From the NCBI GenBank assembly GCA_965119745.1, contig OZ221973.1, positions 1,116,001 through 1,180,000 on the forward strand: a stretch of 64,000 bases of DNA, written 5' to 3'. Shown here piece by piece: positions 17,361-26,545 of the stretch. Positions within the stretch are counted from its first letter, which is position 1. Each line of letters opens with the position of its first letter. The notes beneath the pieces are model-generated. The model had not been told where the DNA came from and did not search any database. It was given only the letters and a program-made list of their open reading frames with translations. The stretch comes from CAJFUR01 sp904420575. Its GTDB lineage: Bacteria > Actinomycetota > Coriobacteriia > Coriobacteriales > Eggerthellaceae. Made by a program: the position numbers and the translations under genes.

Positions 17361-18488
17361 ATGCCCGCACTCATCACGCACGACACGTTCGGCCGCGACG
17401 TCTACGACCACCGGCATTCGTTCATCGGCGGCACCCGCGACGAGGCGGACGCGTTTCTTTTGGGCAACCAGGGTCCCGATCCGCTGTTCTACTCGGTGCT
17501 GAGCCCCCGACTGCATGCGGTGCATCGTCTGGGCAACCGCATGCACAACGAGAAGCCGAGCGAGCTTCTGGAAGCCTTCAAGCAGTCCCTCTTCGTGCTG
17601 AAGGAAGGCGAGAGGGGCATCGGGCGTGCCTATGCGCTGGGCTTTCTCTGCCATTATCTGCTGGACTCCACCATGCACCCCTTCGTGTTCTTCCAGGAGT
17701 ACCAGGCATGCGACGCGGGCGAGCCGGGTCTCGACCGCAGCCATGGATCCGAGGTGCACGGCGTCATCGAAAGCGAGTTCGACGAGCTGGTGCTGTACAC
17801 GAAGCGCGGAGAGACCATCGCGACGTTCGACCCGTCGCGCGAGGTGCTGAAGGCGAGCGACCACGCGCTGGCCGTGGTGTCCAAGATGTACGCCTACGTG
17901 GCGCTGACGCTGTTCGGGATCTTCATTCCCGCGAACGCGTTCGGCTCGTCCGTGAAGCTGTTCCGCCGGGCGCAGGCGTTCTTCTATTCGCCCAAGGGCA
18001 TCAAGCGGGACGTGGTGGCGCGCATCGAGGAAGTGGTGCGCCCGCACTCGTTCTACCGCGCCATGAGCCATCGCTGCGTCGCGCTGGAGGAAAGCATGTT
18101 CGACAACCGGGAACATGCCCCGTGGAAGGATCCGTTCACCGGCGCGGTCAGCAACGACGGCTTCTGGGAACGCTACGGCAAGGCGCTGGCGCGCACCGAT
18201 GCTGCGCTCGCGGCCTTCGACCGCGACGACTTCGACGTGGAGGTGGCGCGTGCCATCACGGGCGACCTGGACTTCTCGGGTGAGCCGACCACGGCGCGCA
18301 TCGTGGCCGTGGAGGACGGCGCGGCGGACGGGCGTGTGGGGAACGAGCGAGCCGAAGGCGCCTCAGGCGCTGGGAGCGGGCGTGCGGCGGGTACGGCGGG
18401 TGTCGGCGAGGATCCGGCGGGCACGGGTGCGCCTGGTCCGACAGGCGTCGGCGAGGGCCCGGCGCACGCCCCCACAACGGCCGGCTAG
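17361..18488 (+). CDS. zinc-dependent phospholipase C-like protein
   Basis: A protein of 375 residues whose first ~310 residues match the Zn_dep_PLPC pattern: an early His in LITHDTFGRDVYD, NQGPDPLF, and the metal motif GFLCHYLLDSTMHP (HxxxDxxxHP, ~98-107). These residues would bind the zinc cluster of a phospholipase C or nuclease fold. There is no signal peptide, so activity on membrane lipid from inside is uncertain. The last ~65 residues are Ala/Gly/Pro-rich and disordered. GTG 17322 is an alternative start, but the promoter at 17285-17313 leaves almost no leader for it. Eight bases separate it from the TRIC-family gene. Confidence 0.8.
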   Translation: MPALITHDTFGRDVYDHRHSFIGGTRDEADAFLLGNQGPDPLFYSVLSPRLHAVHRLGNRMHNEKPSELLEAFKQSLFVLKEGERGIGRAYALGFLCHYLLDSTMHPFVFFQEYQACDAGEPGLDRSHGSEVHGVIESEFDELVLYTKRGETIATFDPSREVLKASDHALAVVSKMYAYVALTLFGIFIPANAFGSSVKLFRRAQAFFYSPKGIKRDVVARIEEVVRPHSFYRAMSHRCVALEESMFDNREHAPWKDPFTGAVSNDGFWERYGKALARTDAALAAFDRDDFDVEVARAITGDLDFSGEPTTARIVAVEDGAADGRVGNERAEGASGAGSGRAAGTAGVGEDPAGTGAPGPTGVGEGPAHAPTTAG

Positions 18489-18495
18489 ACCTGCC

Positions 18496-19566
18496 ATGCT
18501 GGAAACCGTCCTGCCCATCCCTTTCTGGCTGGAGATGGCCGCCGCGTTGACCGGCGGGCTTTCCGGCGCCATGAGCGCCGTGCGGGCACGCTACGACATG
18601 TTCGGCGTGGCGTGCATCGCCATCATCACGGGGCTGGCGGGCGGCATCATGCGCGACCTGCTGCTGCAGGACTACGGCATCTACGCGTTCCAGAAACCGA
18701 CGCTCATCGTGGCCTGCGCCGTGGCCGGCGTCATCGTGTTTTACTTCGGCAAGCTGGCCACGTACCTCGATCCCATCGTGGACCTGCTGGACAACCTCTC
18801 GGTCGCGTTGTGGGCCGTCATCAGCGTGGGGAAGGGGATCGCCGCCGGCCTGGACATCATCCCGTCCATCATCCTGGGGACCATCACCGCCGTGGGAGGC
18901 GGCATCCTGCGCGACGTGTGCATGAACCGCGAGCCCGAGGCGTTCCAGGCGGGCACGCTGTACGGGTCGGCTGCCCTCATCGGGTCGACGGCCTACGCGC
19001 TCATGGCGCAGAACCACATCCTGGAGCAGTACGCCCCGTGGGCCTGCGCGGCCATCGTGCTGGCGCTGCGCTATGCGTCGCTTCTGCTCGGTTGGCGCAC
19101 CAAGCCGCCGCGCGACTACACCGACGTGGTGACGAAGGCTGTCGCGCGACCTGTGCGCTCGGTCGCCCGGCGCGTGCGTCCCCCCAAGGGCAAGGTGGAG
19201 CGCGACCGCGAAAGGACCGGCTACGAACGCCTGCGCCGCATCTGGCGTGCGCCCGGCAGCACGTCCCCGCTGCCGCCGGTGGCCCCAGACGGGAAGCCTT
19301 CGAGCGTGGGCAGCCCGCCGACAGACGCAAAGCCCGCGGCAGCGGGGAAGCCTGTGGGGGCAGGGAAGCCCACGGGAGACGCCGAAGCCGCCGGTAGCAA
19401 GGTCGTTGCGGAGGAACGCGATCCCAGCGACCGCATCGTCATCGGGCGCGCAGAGCTGAACCGCCTCAAGCAGGAGGGTGAGAACCCGGAACCCTCCGAC
19501 CCCTTCGAGCCGAGCGTCCTCGGCGGTTCCGCCGAGCCTCCCGACCCCTTCGAGCCGAAATTCTGA
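18496..19566 (+). CDS. TRIC/UPF0126 membrane protein (glycine transporter domain) with long tail
   Basis: Residues 1-210 hold two tandem UPF0126 (TRIC-like) repeats, each three helices; the paired signatures GLAGGIMRDLLL (~51) and AVGGGILRDVCMNREP (~134) are typical. Family members form trimeric channels or glycine transporters. The remaining ~145 residues are a cytoplasmic Pro/Ala/Gly-rich tail, ending in repeated PSDPFEPS and PPDPFEPK motifs. Such a tail is not part of the family core and looks like a disordered interaction or storage extension. It probably shares the promoter of the preceding gene. Confidence 0.85.
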   Translation: MLETVLPIPFWLEMAAALTGGLSGAMSAVRARYDMFGVACIAIITGLAGGIMRDLLLQDYGIYAFQKPTLIVACAVAGVIVFYFGKLATYLDPIVDLLDNLSVALWAVISVGKGIAAGLDIIPSIILGTITAVGGGILRDVCMNREPEAFQAGTLYGSAALIGSTAYALMAQNHILEQYAPWACAAIVLALRYASLLLGWRTKPPRDYTDVVTKAVARPVRSVARRVRPPKGKVERDRERTGYERLRRIWRAPGSTSPLPPVAPDGKPSSVGSPPTDAKPAAAGKPVGAGKPTGDAEAAGSKVVAEERDPSDRIVIGRAELNRLKQEGENPEPSDPFEPSVLGGSAEPPDPFEPKF

Positions 19567-19575
19567 GCGTCTCCC

Positions 19576-20517
19576 TCAGCCGACCGCGTCCTCTTGCTGC
19601 GATGAGAACTTGTCGCGCAGGAAGCTCACGAACAGCTGCATGGCCGGGTTCTTCTCGTCGCGGCGATGCGCGACCGAGACGTGGCCGACCACCTTCGGGC
19701 TGAAGCGGCGGACCACGCGGTCCTTCCGCACCTGGAAGGGCGGGAAGTTCACCAGGTTCGCGTCGCACAGCACCAGGTCTTCGCAGGCCGCTTTCGTCAA
19801 GGCGAAGTCTTCCAGCGAATCGCAGTATTTCTCGTTGATCTCGCATGCGATGCCGTAGCGGGTCATGATGTTGTCCAGGCCGATGACCCAGGAATCGTGC
19901 TTCTTGTTTGCCGGGATGAGAAGCGCCTGGCCGTCCAGATCCTTGATGGACAGAGGGTCCGCTGTGGCCAGGGGATGCTCCTTGTCTAGCCACAGCACCA
20001 GTTCCACGCTGCAATAGGGCACCAGCTCGATTTCGGCGTCGTCGGTCATGCAGGTGCTTTCGGAGTTGCCATAGCCGATGTAGGCGCAGTCAACGGCGCC
20101 GGACGCCACGTCGTCGATGCCGTCGGCGTCGACCCAGGGGCATAGGACGATGTCGATGTTCGGGTGGCTTTGCTGGAACTCGAAGACGAAGTCCAAGAAC
20201 GGCGCGCTGTATTCGTGGCGCGGCGACCGGATGACGATCTTGCCCTCGATGGCATGCTGAAGCTCTTTCAACCTGGGCAGCGTTTCGGCATGCAGGGCCA
20301 CGACTTTCTTGGCCATGTCCAAGAAGCACTGCCCGGCCGGCGTGAGGCGCGCCGTGTCCTTCGACGAGCGTTCGAGCAGCAGGACGCCGGTCTCCTTTTC
20401 GAGCACTTGCAGATGGTTGGAAAGGGCGGGCTGCGTCATGTGCAGCGCCTTCGCCGTCGAAGTGAAATTGAGCTGCCGAGACAGTTCGATGAATTCGTAC
20501 AGATGCTCGATGTTCAT
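19576..20517 (-). CDS. LysR-type transcriptional regulator
   Basis: A regulator of 313 residues: N-terminal winged helix-turn-helix (residues 1-60, with FTSTAKALHMTQPALSNHLQVLE) and a periplasmic-binding-like effector domain after it. It is divergent from the Tat flavoprotein gene at 20834 with a 316-bp interval, the usual LysR layout, so it likely activates that gene on sensing the enzyme's substrate. Its stop lies ten bases from the end of the converging TRIC-family gene. The effector cannot be named from sequence. Confidence 0.92.
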   Translation of the reverse strand: MNIEHLYEFIELSRQLNFTSTAKALHMTQPALSNHLQVLEKETGVLLLERSSKDTARLTPAGQCFLDMAKKVVALHAETLPRLKELQHAIEGKIVIRSPRHEYSAPFLDFVFEFQQSHPNIDIVLCPWVDADGIDDVASGAVDCAYIGYGNSESTCMTDDAEIELVPYCSVELVLWLDKEHPLATADPLSIKDLDGQALLIPANKKHDSWVIGLDNIMTRYGIACEINEKYCDSLEDFALTKAACEDLVLCDANLVNFPPFQVRKDRVVRRFSPKVVGHVSVAHRRDEKNPAMQLFVSFLRDKFSSQQEDAVG

Positions 20518-20731
20518 TGCGTCCCCTTCGCCATCCCCCGGCGTGGCATCTGTTCGTGGCCGTGACCGCCGATCGGATGCCTGTTCCGCCCATTATAGCA
20601 TTCGGATCGAAAAAGCCCGCTTGGCAGCCGTGGCACGCCGGGCCGCGCGGGCCTTCGCTGATGCTGTGGGGCCGATAAGGCTTTCCGATGATGTTCACCG
20701 ATTCGGCGCGCGTCGCCCTGAAACCATTATT

Positions 20732-20760
20732 TTCTCAACAGGCTCGCCGCCACCTATAGT
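20732..20760 (+). promoter_or_regulatory. candidate promoter of the LysR-controlled flavoprotein gene
   Basis: TTCTCA (20732-20737) and TATAGT (20755-20760) are 17 bases apart, 73 bases before the flavoprotein ATG. The poor -35 suits a gene that needs a LysR activator. No convincing T-N11-A operator could be chosen over background. Confidence 0.45.
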
Positions 20761-20833
20761 GCAGGGCAGGGAAACCCTCAAGGGAAGCCGCGCCGAGCGT
20801 CGGCGCAGCTGAGGGCAACGAAAAGGAGGAAGC

Positions 20834-22507
20834 ATGGCAAAGTTTTCACGAAGGGACTTCTTGAAGGGCGCCGCGTTGGCTGCCGGTGCCGGGGCGGTTG
20901 CTGGTCTGGCGGGCTGCTCGGCTCCCGCTTCTTCAGCGGGCGAATCGGGCGGTTCGTCTGCGGACGAGATTTCCTGGGACGAAGAATACGACGTGGTGGT
21001 GGTAGGCGCAGGTCTGGCCGGATCGAGCGCGGCCGTCGCGCTGGCGTTGGAAGGCAACGGCGAGACCTGCCTGCTTCTGGAAAAGGGCACGAGCCCTTTG
21101 GGCAGCGGCAACAGCCCCTTCAGCGGCGGCAGCGTCATCTACACCGACCCCGATCACGAGGCCGATTGCCTGACCTACTGGAAGGACCTGCGTGGCGAAT
21201 TCACCACCACGCCCGACGACGTGCTGGAGGCGTTCACGCATTACATGGCTTCCACAGTGGACTTCATGAAGCAGGCGGGGGCCAAGGAAGAGGACTTCAC
21301 GCTGTTCCCTCCGGGAAAGGCCCATCTGCTCAACGAGGGAGGGAGCGACGCCGAGTACAGCGGCAACAGCATCATCTCCTGCTGGCCGGAGTATCCCGAA
21401 TTCGAGGCGTCCACCAGCGTCGGGCGCATGATCTTCTCGGGCGAGGAGATGAAGACGGTCTCCATCTTCATGCTCTCGGCGGTGCAGGCCCATGCGGACG
21501 TCATCACCATGAAGACGGGCGCAGCCCTGACCGAGCTCGTGCAGGATCCTGAAACCAAGGCCATTCTGGGAGCGGTGTACCAGGAGGGTTCCAAGTCCCT
21601 CCGCGTGAAGGCCAACAAGGGCGTCATCATGTGCTTGGGCGGGTTCGAGCGCAACCCGGAGATGCTGCAGGACTACCTGTCCATCGCGAAGGGCTATCAT
21701 CTTGCGGGTGATTGCGACACGGGCGACGGGTTCAAGATCTGCGAGGACATCGGGGCCGACTTCTGGCACATGAATTCCATGGCCGGCACCTGGAACGGCG
21801 CCATGAAGTTCGACGGGTCGGAACATGCCGCCTGGTTCACGATGGGCCGCCAGTACGGCATCACGGTCGGCGTCAACGGACGGCGTTACTACATGGACGT
21901 CGACTACGTGGTGTCTCAGAGCTGGTACGACTACGTCAAGGGCGAAGCGGACCTGACCACCACGACCAGCTGCCGTCATGGCCATTACAACTTCGGCGGC
22001 GAATGGCCGCATATGATCCTGCCTGCGACCAGCTGGTTCGTCTTCGACGACGCGAATATGGACAACGCGGTGCGCGGCGGCATCGGCGTGCTGACCGAGG
22101 GCGATCCGGTCGAAGAAGGCTGGGCCGTGAAGGCGGACACCATCGAAGAGCTCGCGACGCTGATCGACGTGCCCGCCGACGAGCTGGCGCAGACGGTCGC
22201 CATCTGGAACGAAAGCTGCGACAAGGGCGTCGACGTGCAGTTCTACCGTGCGCCCGACTGGCAGACCAAGATCGTGCAACCTCCGTTCTACGCGATCCGC
22301 TGCGAGCCCGAGTTCATCAACACCGACGGCGGACCGGTGCGCAACGCCAAGGCTCAGATCCTCGACCGCGAGGGAAACCCGATTCCCAACCTGTACTCCT
22401 CCGGTGAGTTCGGGTCGGTCTGGTGCAACATGTACCAGGGTGGCGGAAACCTGAGCGAATGCGTCAACTTCTCGCGCATTGCCGTGGACACCATTCTCGG
22501 CAAGTAG
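20834..22507 (+). CDS. Tat lipoprotein FAD flavoprotein, fumarate reductase type
   Basis: A protein of 557 residues with both a twin-arginine motif (SRRDFLKGAAL) and a lipobox (AGLAGC), so it is probably exported folded and lipid-anchored on the outer face. The FAD motif VVVGAGLAGSSAAVALALEG follows at ~56, and the FAD_binding_2 catalytic domain runs to the end, closing with a Gly-Asn-Leu pattern (QGGGNLSECVNF). It has no haem or FMN domain, so an electron donor must be coded elsewhere. The ATG follows AAAAGGAGGAAG, a strong ribosome site. It is divergent from the LysR gene. The substrate, likely an electron-poor alkene or a diet-derived acid, is not known. Confidence 0.9.
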   Translation: MAKFSRRDFLKGAALAAGAGAVAGLAGCSAPASSAGESGGSSADEISWDEEYDVVVVGAGLAGSSAAVALALEGNGETCLLLEKGTSPLGSGNSPFSGGSVIYTDPDHEADCLTYWKDLRGEFTTTPDDVLEAFTHYMASTVDFMKQAGAKEEDFTLFPPGKAHLLNEGGSDAEYSGNSIISCWPEYPEFEASTSVGRMIFSGEEMKTVSIFMLSAVQAHADVITMKTGAALTELVQDPETKAILGAVYQEGSKSLRVKANKGVIMCLGGFERNPEMLQDYLSIAKGYHLAGDCDTGDGFKICEDIGADFWHMNSMAGTWNGAMKFDGSEHAAWFTMGRQYGITVGVNGRRYYMDVDYVVSQSWYDYVKGEADLTTTTSCRHGHYNFGGEWPHMILPATSWFVFDDANMDNAVRGGIGVLTEGDPVEEGWAVKADTIEELATLIDVPADELAQTVAIWNESCDKGVDVQFYRAPDWQTKIVQPPFYAIRCEPEFINTDGGPVRNAKAQILDREGNPIPNLYSSGEFGSVWCNMYQGGGNLSECVNFSRIAVDTILGK

Positions 22508-22582
22508 CGCTTGCGAGGGCAAAGGGCGCCCGGGCAACGCATCTCGTGTGGATGCGTAGAATGCGAACGGCGATGGCTCGGC

Positions 22583-22619
22583 AAGGGAAGGCGCAGCGTT
22601 TGCTGCGCCTTCCCTTTTT
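22583..22619 (+). terminator. intrinsic terminator
   Basis: A perfect 15-bp stem (22583-22597 with 22602-22616), a GTTT loop and a T-run, 76 bases after the flavoprotein stop. It is the clearest rho-independent terminator in the window. Confidence 0.85.
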
Positions 22620-22801
22620 GCGAGGCATGCTGTGCTGTCTGCACCCCTTCGGACTACCGATGCCACAAAACGGCCGATTGTCTACTCTGGTCTGCTTCCG
22701 GCTGGTTATAGCTTGGGAAGTTCACAGGGGGCTTCCAATCCATTTTCGCTGTGAAAAAGGCTCCTGACAGCGGGCTTCTGTCGGCGAACCCGCAGGTTGT
22801 T

Positions 22802-22810
22802 TGGTATAGT
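22802..22810 (+). promoter_or_regulatory. extended -10 promoter of lysC
   Basis: TGG-TATAGT forms an extended -10 with no good -35. The predicted start is near 22817, leaving a leader of about 33 bases before ATG 22850. That is too short for a lysine riboswitch after the start site. Confidence 0.5.
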
Positions 22811-22849
22811 GAAGGCTCACTGGGCTCATTCGCGACAAGAGAGAACGCC

Positions 22850-24130
22850 ATGCCTTTGATCGTATGCAAATTCGGCGGCACGTCGGTGGCCTCGCCCGAG
22901 CGCATCCAGATGGTGGCCAAGCGCCTCATCGCGCGCAAACAGGCGGGCAACCGGGTGGTGGCCGTCGTGTCGGCCATGGGCAAGACCACCGACGAGCTGG
23001 TGGGGCTTGCCGCCGCGCTCAACGAGAACCCGCCCGCGCGCGAAATGGACCGCCTGCTGTCCACGGGCGAGCAGGTGTCCATGACGCTTCTGGCCATGGC
23101 CATCGAGGCGCGCGGCTACAAGGCCATGAGCTTCACGGGCCGTCAGGCCGGCATCGAGACGGACGGCACGCATGCCAAGGCAAGGATCGTGAAGGTGCAC
23201 AACGAGCGCATCATGGAAGCGCTCGAGGCGGGCGTCATTCCCGTGGTCGCCGGCTTCCAGGGCATCGACGAGAACGGCGACATCACCACGCTGGGGCGCG
23301 GCGGCTCCGACACCACGGCCGTGGCGGTGGCATGGGGCATCAACGCCGACGTGTGCGAGATCTATTCCGACGTCGACGGCGTGTACACGTCCGACCCGCG
23401 CGTGTGCCCGCGTGCGAAGAAGCTGGACGCCATCAGCTACGACGACATGCTGGAGCTTTCCAGCTGCGGCGCGGGCGTCCTGCAGATGCGCGCCGTCGAA
23501 TTCGCGCGCAAGTACCAGGTGGTCATCCATTCCCGCTCCGCGTTCTCCGACGCCGAAGGCACCTATATCAAGGAGGAAACCGACATGATGGAGGAAGCCG
23601 TCATCACCGGCATCGCCCACGACACGTCCGAGGTGAAGTTCACCATCCGCGGCGTGCCCGACATGACCGGCGTGGCTGCGAAGGTGTTTTCCGCGTTGGC
23701 GGGCAACAACGTGAGCGTGGACATGATCATCCAGAACATCTCGAAGGACGGCATCACCGACATCAGCTTCACGTGCCCTGGTGCCGACGAGAAGCGCGCC
23801 CGCGAGACCGTCGAGCGCATCCTGCCGGACATCAACGCCCGCGAATACGAGGTTGACCAGGACATTGCGAAGGTGAGCCTGGTGGGCACGGGCATGAAGT
23901 CGTCGCCGGGCGTGGCGGCCCGCGCGTTTTCGACGCTGGGGGAGAACAACATCAACATCCTAGCGATCTCCACGTCTCCCATCCGCTTGTCGGTGGTGGT
24001 GGACGCGGCGCAGGCCGCCGCTGCCGTGCGCTGCCTGCACACGGCCTTCGAGCTGGATTCCGACAGCGTGTTCGAAGAGACGCAGCTTTCCGCCGAAGAG
24101 ATCGCCGCAAAGATGAACAAGGGTCGCTGA
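22850..24130 (+). CDS. lysC: aspartate kinase
   Basis: Aspartokinase of 426 residues, the first step from aspartate to lysine, threonine, methionine and diaminopimelate. The start IVCKFGGTSVASPERI holds the KFGGTS phosphate-binding motif; GRGGSDTTAVA and SDVDGVYTSDPR follow. Two ACT domains (~265-426, with NNVSVDMIIQN and NNINILAISTS) give feedback control by end products. Length fits the single-chain alpha-type enzyme. ATG 22850 is chosen because the kinase fold begins there; the frame extends to 22751 across the promoter. asd follows after 192 bases, so the pathway's first two steps are adjacent. Confidence 0.95.
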   Translation: MPLIVCKFGGTSVASPERIQMVAKRLIARKQAGNRVVAVVSAMGKTTDELVGLAAALNENPPAREMDRLLSTGEQVSMTLLAMAIEARGYKAMSFTGRQAGIETDGTHAKARIVKVHNERIMEALEAGVIPVVAGFQGIDENGDITTLGRGGSDTTAVAVAWGINADVCEIYSDVDGVYTSDPRVCPRAKKLDAISYDDMLELSSCGAGVLQMRAVEFARKYQVVIHSRSAFSDAEGTYIKEETDMMEEAVITGIAHDTSEVKFTIRGVPDMTGVAAKVFSALAGNNVSVDMIIQNISKDGITDISFTCPGADEKRARETVERILPDINAREYEVDQDIAKVSLVGTGMKSSPGVAARAFSTLGENNINILAISTSPIRLSVVVDAAQAAAAVRCLHTAFELDSDSVFEETQLSAEEIAAKMNKGR

Positions 24131-24131
24131 C

Positions 24132-24159
24132 GTTCCTCCGGCCTGCCGGCCGGAGGAAC
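24132..24159 (+). terminator. hairpin after lysC
   Basis: An 11- to 12-bp stem (24132-24142 with 24149-24159) right after the lysC stop, with no following T-run. It may reduce read-through into asd or protect the lysC message end. Confidence 0.45.
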
Positions 24160-24193
24160 TGCTTGACGCTGCGAAGGGCCGGTGCACACCGCC

Positions 24194-24272
24194 TTCGCGG
24201 AATCGCGGAGGTTCGCGCACCGAAGCGCGCTTCGTCTCCGCGATCCCGCGAACTCGACGCATATCCAGCCCT
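24194..24272 (+). promoter_or_regulatory. long inverted repeat in the asd leader
   Basis: Arms of 17 bases (24194-24210 and 24256-24272) match at 16 positions and enclose a 45-nt loop that can itself fold. The element sits 50 bases before asd. It could be a leader structure or attenuator; no known riboswitch consensus was recognised. Confidence 0.4.
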
Positions 24273-24322
24273 CTCGCTGACTGACTACGCCAACCTGCAA
24301 GTTTGGAAGAAGGGGAATGCTG

Positions 24323-25372
24323 ATGACGTGGACGAAGGAGATGCCGGCGAACCCGGTGGTGGCCATTGCGGGGGCGACCGGCGCGGTAGGCGCCGAATTC
24401 CTGCAGGTGCTGCATGACGTGGACTTCCCGGCGAGCGAGGTGCGGGCTTTGGCGTCCGCGCGTTCGGCGGGCAAGACGCTGCCCTTTGCCGGCTGCGGCC
24501 AGGTGCCGGCGGGCGAGCTCGTGGTGCAGGAGATGCGCCCGGAGTCGTTCGAGGGCGTGGACATCGCGCTGTTCAGCTGTGGTGCGGGCGTTTCCAGGGA
24601 GATGCGCGAGGCCGTGGCGGCGTCGGGCGCCGTGATGATCGACAACTCGAGCGCGTTCCGCATGGACGAGGACGTGCCGCTGGTGGTGCCCGAGGTGAAT
24701 CCCGGCGACGTGGCCTGGCACAATGGCGTGATCGCGAACCCGAACTGCTCCACCATCCAGATGGTGGTGGCGTTGAAGCCGCTCTACGACCTGTCGCCCA
24801 TCAAGCGCGTGGTGGTGTCCACGTACCAGGCGGCCAGCGGCGGCGGCGCGCCGGCCATGGCCGAGCTGTACGACCAGACGCGCGCGTTCTTGGGCGGCAC
24901 GCCGGAGGACGAGCTCAAGGTCGAGGTGTTCCAGCACCGCATCGCGTTCAACTGCATCCCGCACATCGACGTGTTCCTGGACGACGACTCTACGAAGGAA
25001 GAGTGGAAGATGGTCGTCGAGACGAAGAAGATCATGGGCGACGAGGGCATCAAAGTGGCCGCTACCTGCGTGCGCGTCCCGGTGCTGCGCTGCCATGCCG
25101 AGGCCGTGTACGTGGAGTTTCAGGACGAGGTGAGCGTGGAGGCCGCGCGCGCTGCCTATCAGGGGTTCCCGGGCATCGTGCTCATGGACGACGTCGCCAC
25201 GAACACGTATCCCATGCCGGGCCTGCTTGCGGGCACGAACGACACCTACGTCGGCCGCCTGCGCAAGGACGACACGGTGGAGCACGGTCTGGCGCTCTGG
25301 GTGGTGGCCGACCAGATCCGCAAGGGCGCCGCGCTCAACGCCGTGCAGATCGCCCAGCTGCTGCTGCCGTAA
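24323..25372 (+). CDS. asd: aspartate-semialdehyde dehydrogenase
   Basis: Reduces aspartyl phosphate to the semialdehyde with NADPH. Motifs: the nucleotide loop AIAGATGAVGAEFL at the start, DNSSAFRMD, the catalytic cysteine in ANPNCSTIQ (~142), QAASGGGAPAM and a later active-site region around RVPVLRCHAEAV. The length of 349 residues is normal. ATG 24323 is preferred over 24317 because AGAAGGGG then has seven bases of spacing. Together with lysC it supplies diaminopimelate for cell wall and amino acids. A GC-rich hairpin ends the unit. Confidence 0.94.
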   Translation: MTWTKEMPANPVVAIAGATGAVGAEFLQVLHDVDFPASEVRALASARSAGKTLPFAGCGQVPAGELVVQEMRPESFEGVDIALFSCGAGVSREMREAVAASGAVMIDNSSAFRMDEDVPLVVPEVNPGDVAWHNGVIANPNCSTIQMVVALKPLYDLSPIKRVVVSTYQAASGGGAPAMAELYDQTRAFLGGTPEDELKVEVFQHRIAFNCIPHIDVFLDDDSTKEEWKMVVETKKIMGDEGIKVAATCVRVPVLRCHAEAVYVEFQDEVSVEAARAAYQGFPGIVLMDDVATNTYPMPGLLAGTNDTYVGRLRKDDTVEHGLALWVVADQIRKGAALNAVQIAQLLLP

Positions 25373-25446
25373 CGCCATTCCGCACGTCCGTCCCGCCTGT
25401 GCGCGCTCCTGGCGCGGGCGTGCCGGGTCTCGCGTACCACACGCTC

Positions 25447-25472
25447 CGACGACCGCCCCCCGGCGGTCGTCG
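25447..25472 (+). terminator. terminator-like hairpin after asd
   Basis: A perfect 11-bp GC stem (25447-25457 with 25462-25472) around CCCC, 75 bases after the asd stop. There is no clear T-run. The rest of the 342-bp interval to tlyA holds only the tlyA -10. Confidence 0.5.
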
Positions 25473-25702
25473 TGCTTCGGCCGCACATGCAGGTTGTCAC
25501 GTCCGCGCTGCGACGCAACCATGGCGAACGCGGAAACGGGCTTGCTGACGCAAAAATCATCGATGCGAGGCGAAATGGCGCGGCCTTGAAGTGTTCGGTT
25601 GGCGGTCCCTTTGCATTTTCCCAGTTCGCCAAGAAGCCGTGGCGGCGATTTTGTCAAAACGGCTTCACGTCGGCAATTATCGTGTGTTCGGGCCGTTTGG
25701 CC

Positions 25703-25708
25703 TATACT
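25703..25708 (+). promoter_or_regulatory. -10 element for a probably leaderless tlyA message
   Basis: TATACT ends six bases before the tlyA ATG, so the expected transcription start falls on or next to the A of ATG 25715. No Shine-Dalgarno is present in the same stretch. This is the usual picture of a leaderless actinobacterial message. Confidence 0.45.
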
Positions 25709-25714
25709 GCTCGT

Positions 25715-26446
25715 ATGAAGAAACAACGACTGGATACACTGCTGGTGGAGCAAGGGTACTTCGCGGATGCGGGTGCGGCACTGCGCGCGGTTCTTGCGCA
25801 CGAGGTGAAGGTGGGCGACGTGTATGCCACGAGCGCCGCGATGCGCGTGGCGCCCGACGCCGAGGTCACGGTGAAGGACCGCAAACGGTTCGTGTCGCGT
25901 GGCGGCCACAAGCTGCAGGGCGCGCTCGACGCGTTCGGCCAAGACGTGCGGGGCCTGCGGTGCATCGACATCGGCTCGTCGACGGGCGGGTTCACCGACT
26001 GCCTGTTGCAGGCCGGCGCGGCCGGGGTGGCATGCGTCGACGTGAACTACGGGCAACTCGCCTGGTCGCTGCGGCAGGATCCACGCGTGGCCGTGTTCGA
26101 GCGCACGAACATCAGGCTGGCCGATGCGGCAGCGCTCGGCGCGCCGTTCGACCTGTTGGTGGCCGATCTCAGCTTCATTGGGCTCGCGGCGCTCGCGCCG
26201 GTGTTCGCGCGGTTCTGCAGGAAGGGCACGGTGTTCGTCGGTCTGGTGAAGCCGCAGTTCGAGTCGCGCCCCGGCGAGACCGAGGGCGGCGTCGTGCGCG
26301 ACGAGGCCGTGCGCGAGCGCGTGGTGGAGGAGGTCCGCGCCGCGCTTGAGGCGGCGGGCTTCCGCACGACCGGCGTCGTGGAGTCGCCCATCACGGGCCC
26401 CGAGGGCAACGTGGAGTACCTCGTGCGCGCGGTGTACGGCGCCTAG
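25715..26446 (+). CDS. tlyA: TlyA-type rRNA 2'-O-methyltransferase
   Basis: A protein of 243 residues: an N-terminal S4 RNA-binding domain (RLDTLLVEQGYF to about residue 60) and an FtsJ-like Rossmann methyltransferase with SAM motif CIDIGSSTGGFTD (~88) and the LVKPQFE block near residue 185. TlyA methylates cytidines in 16S and 23S rRNA and in mycobacteria sets capreomycin sensitivity; older annotation calls it haemolysin A. ATG 25715 is certain by the S4 start. The gene stands alone. Confidence 0.92.
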   Translation: MKKQRLDTLLVEQGYFADAGAALRAVLAHEVKVGDVYATSAAMRVAPDAEVTVKDRKRFVSRGGHKLQGALDAFGQDVRGLRCIDIGSSTGGFTDCLLQAGAAGVACVDVNYGQLAWSLRQDPRVAVFERTNIRLADAAALGAPFDLLVADLSFIGLAALAPVFARFCRKGTVFVGLVKPQFESRPGETEGGVVRDEAVRERVVEEVRAALEAAGFRTTGVVESPITGPEGNVEYLVRAVYGA

Positions 26447-26545
26447 ACGCGCAGGCGGCAAGCCGCGCGGGCGACCGAAGGGCAGCGGCCCGGGCGACCG
26501 GGCGTCTGGACGGTCAGACGGGCGGGCAGTCGGATGGGCGGTTGC

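Noticed and set aside
22620..22849. Lysine riboswitch before lysC
   Set aside because: No L-box consensus was recognised and the extended -10 at 22802 leaves only about 33 bases of leader.
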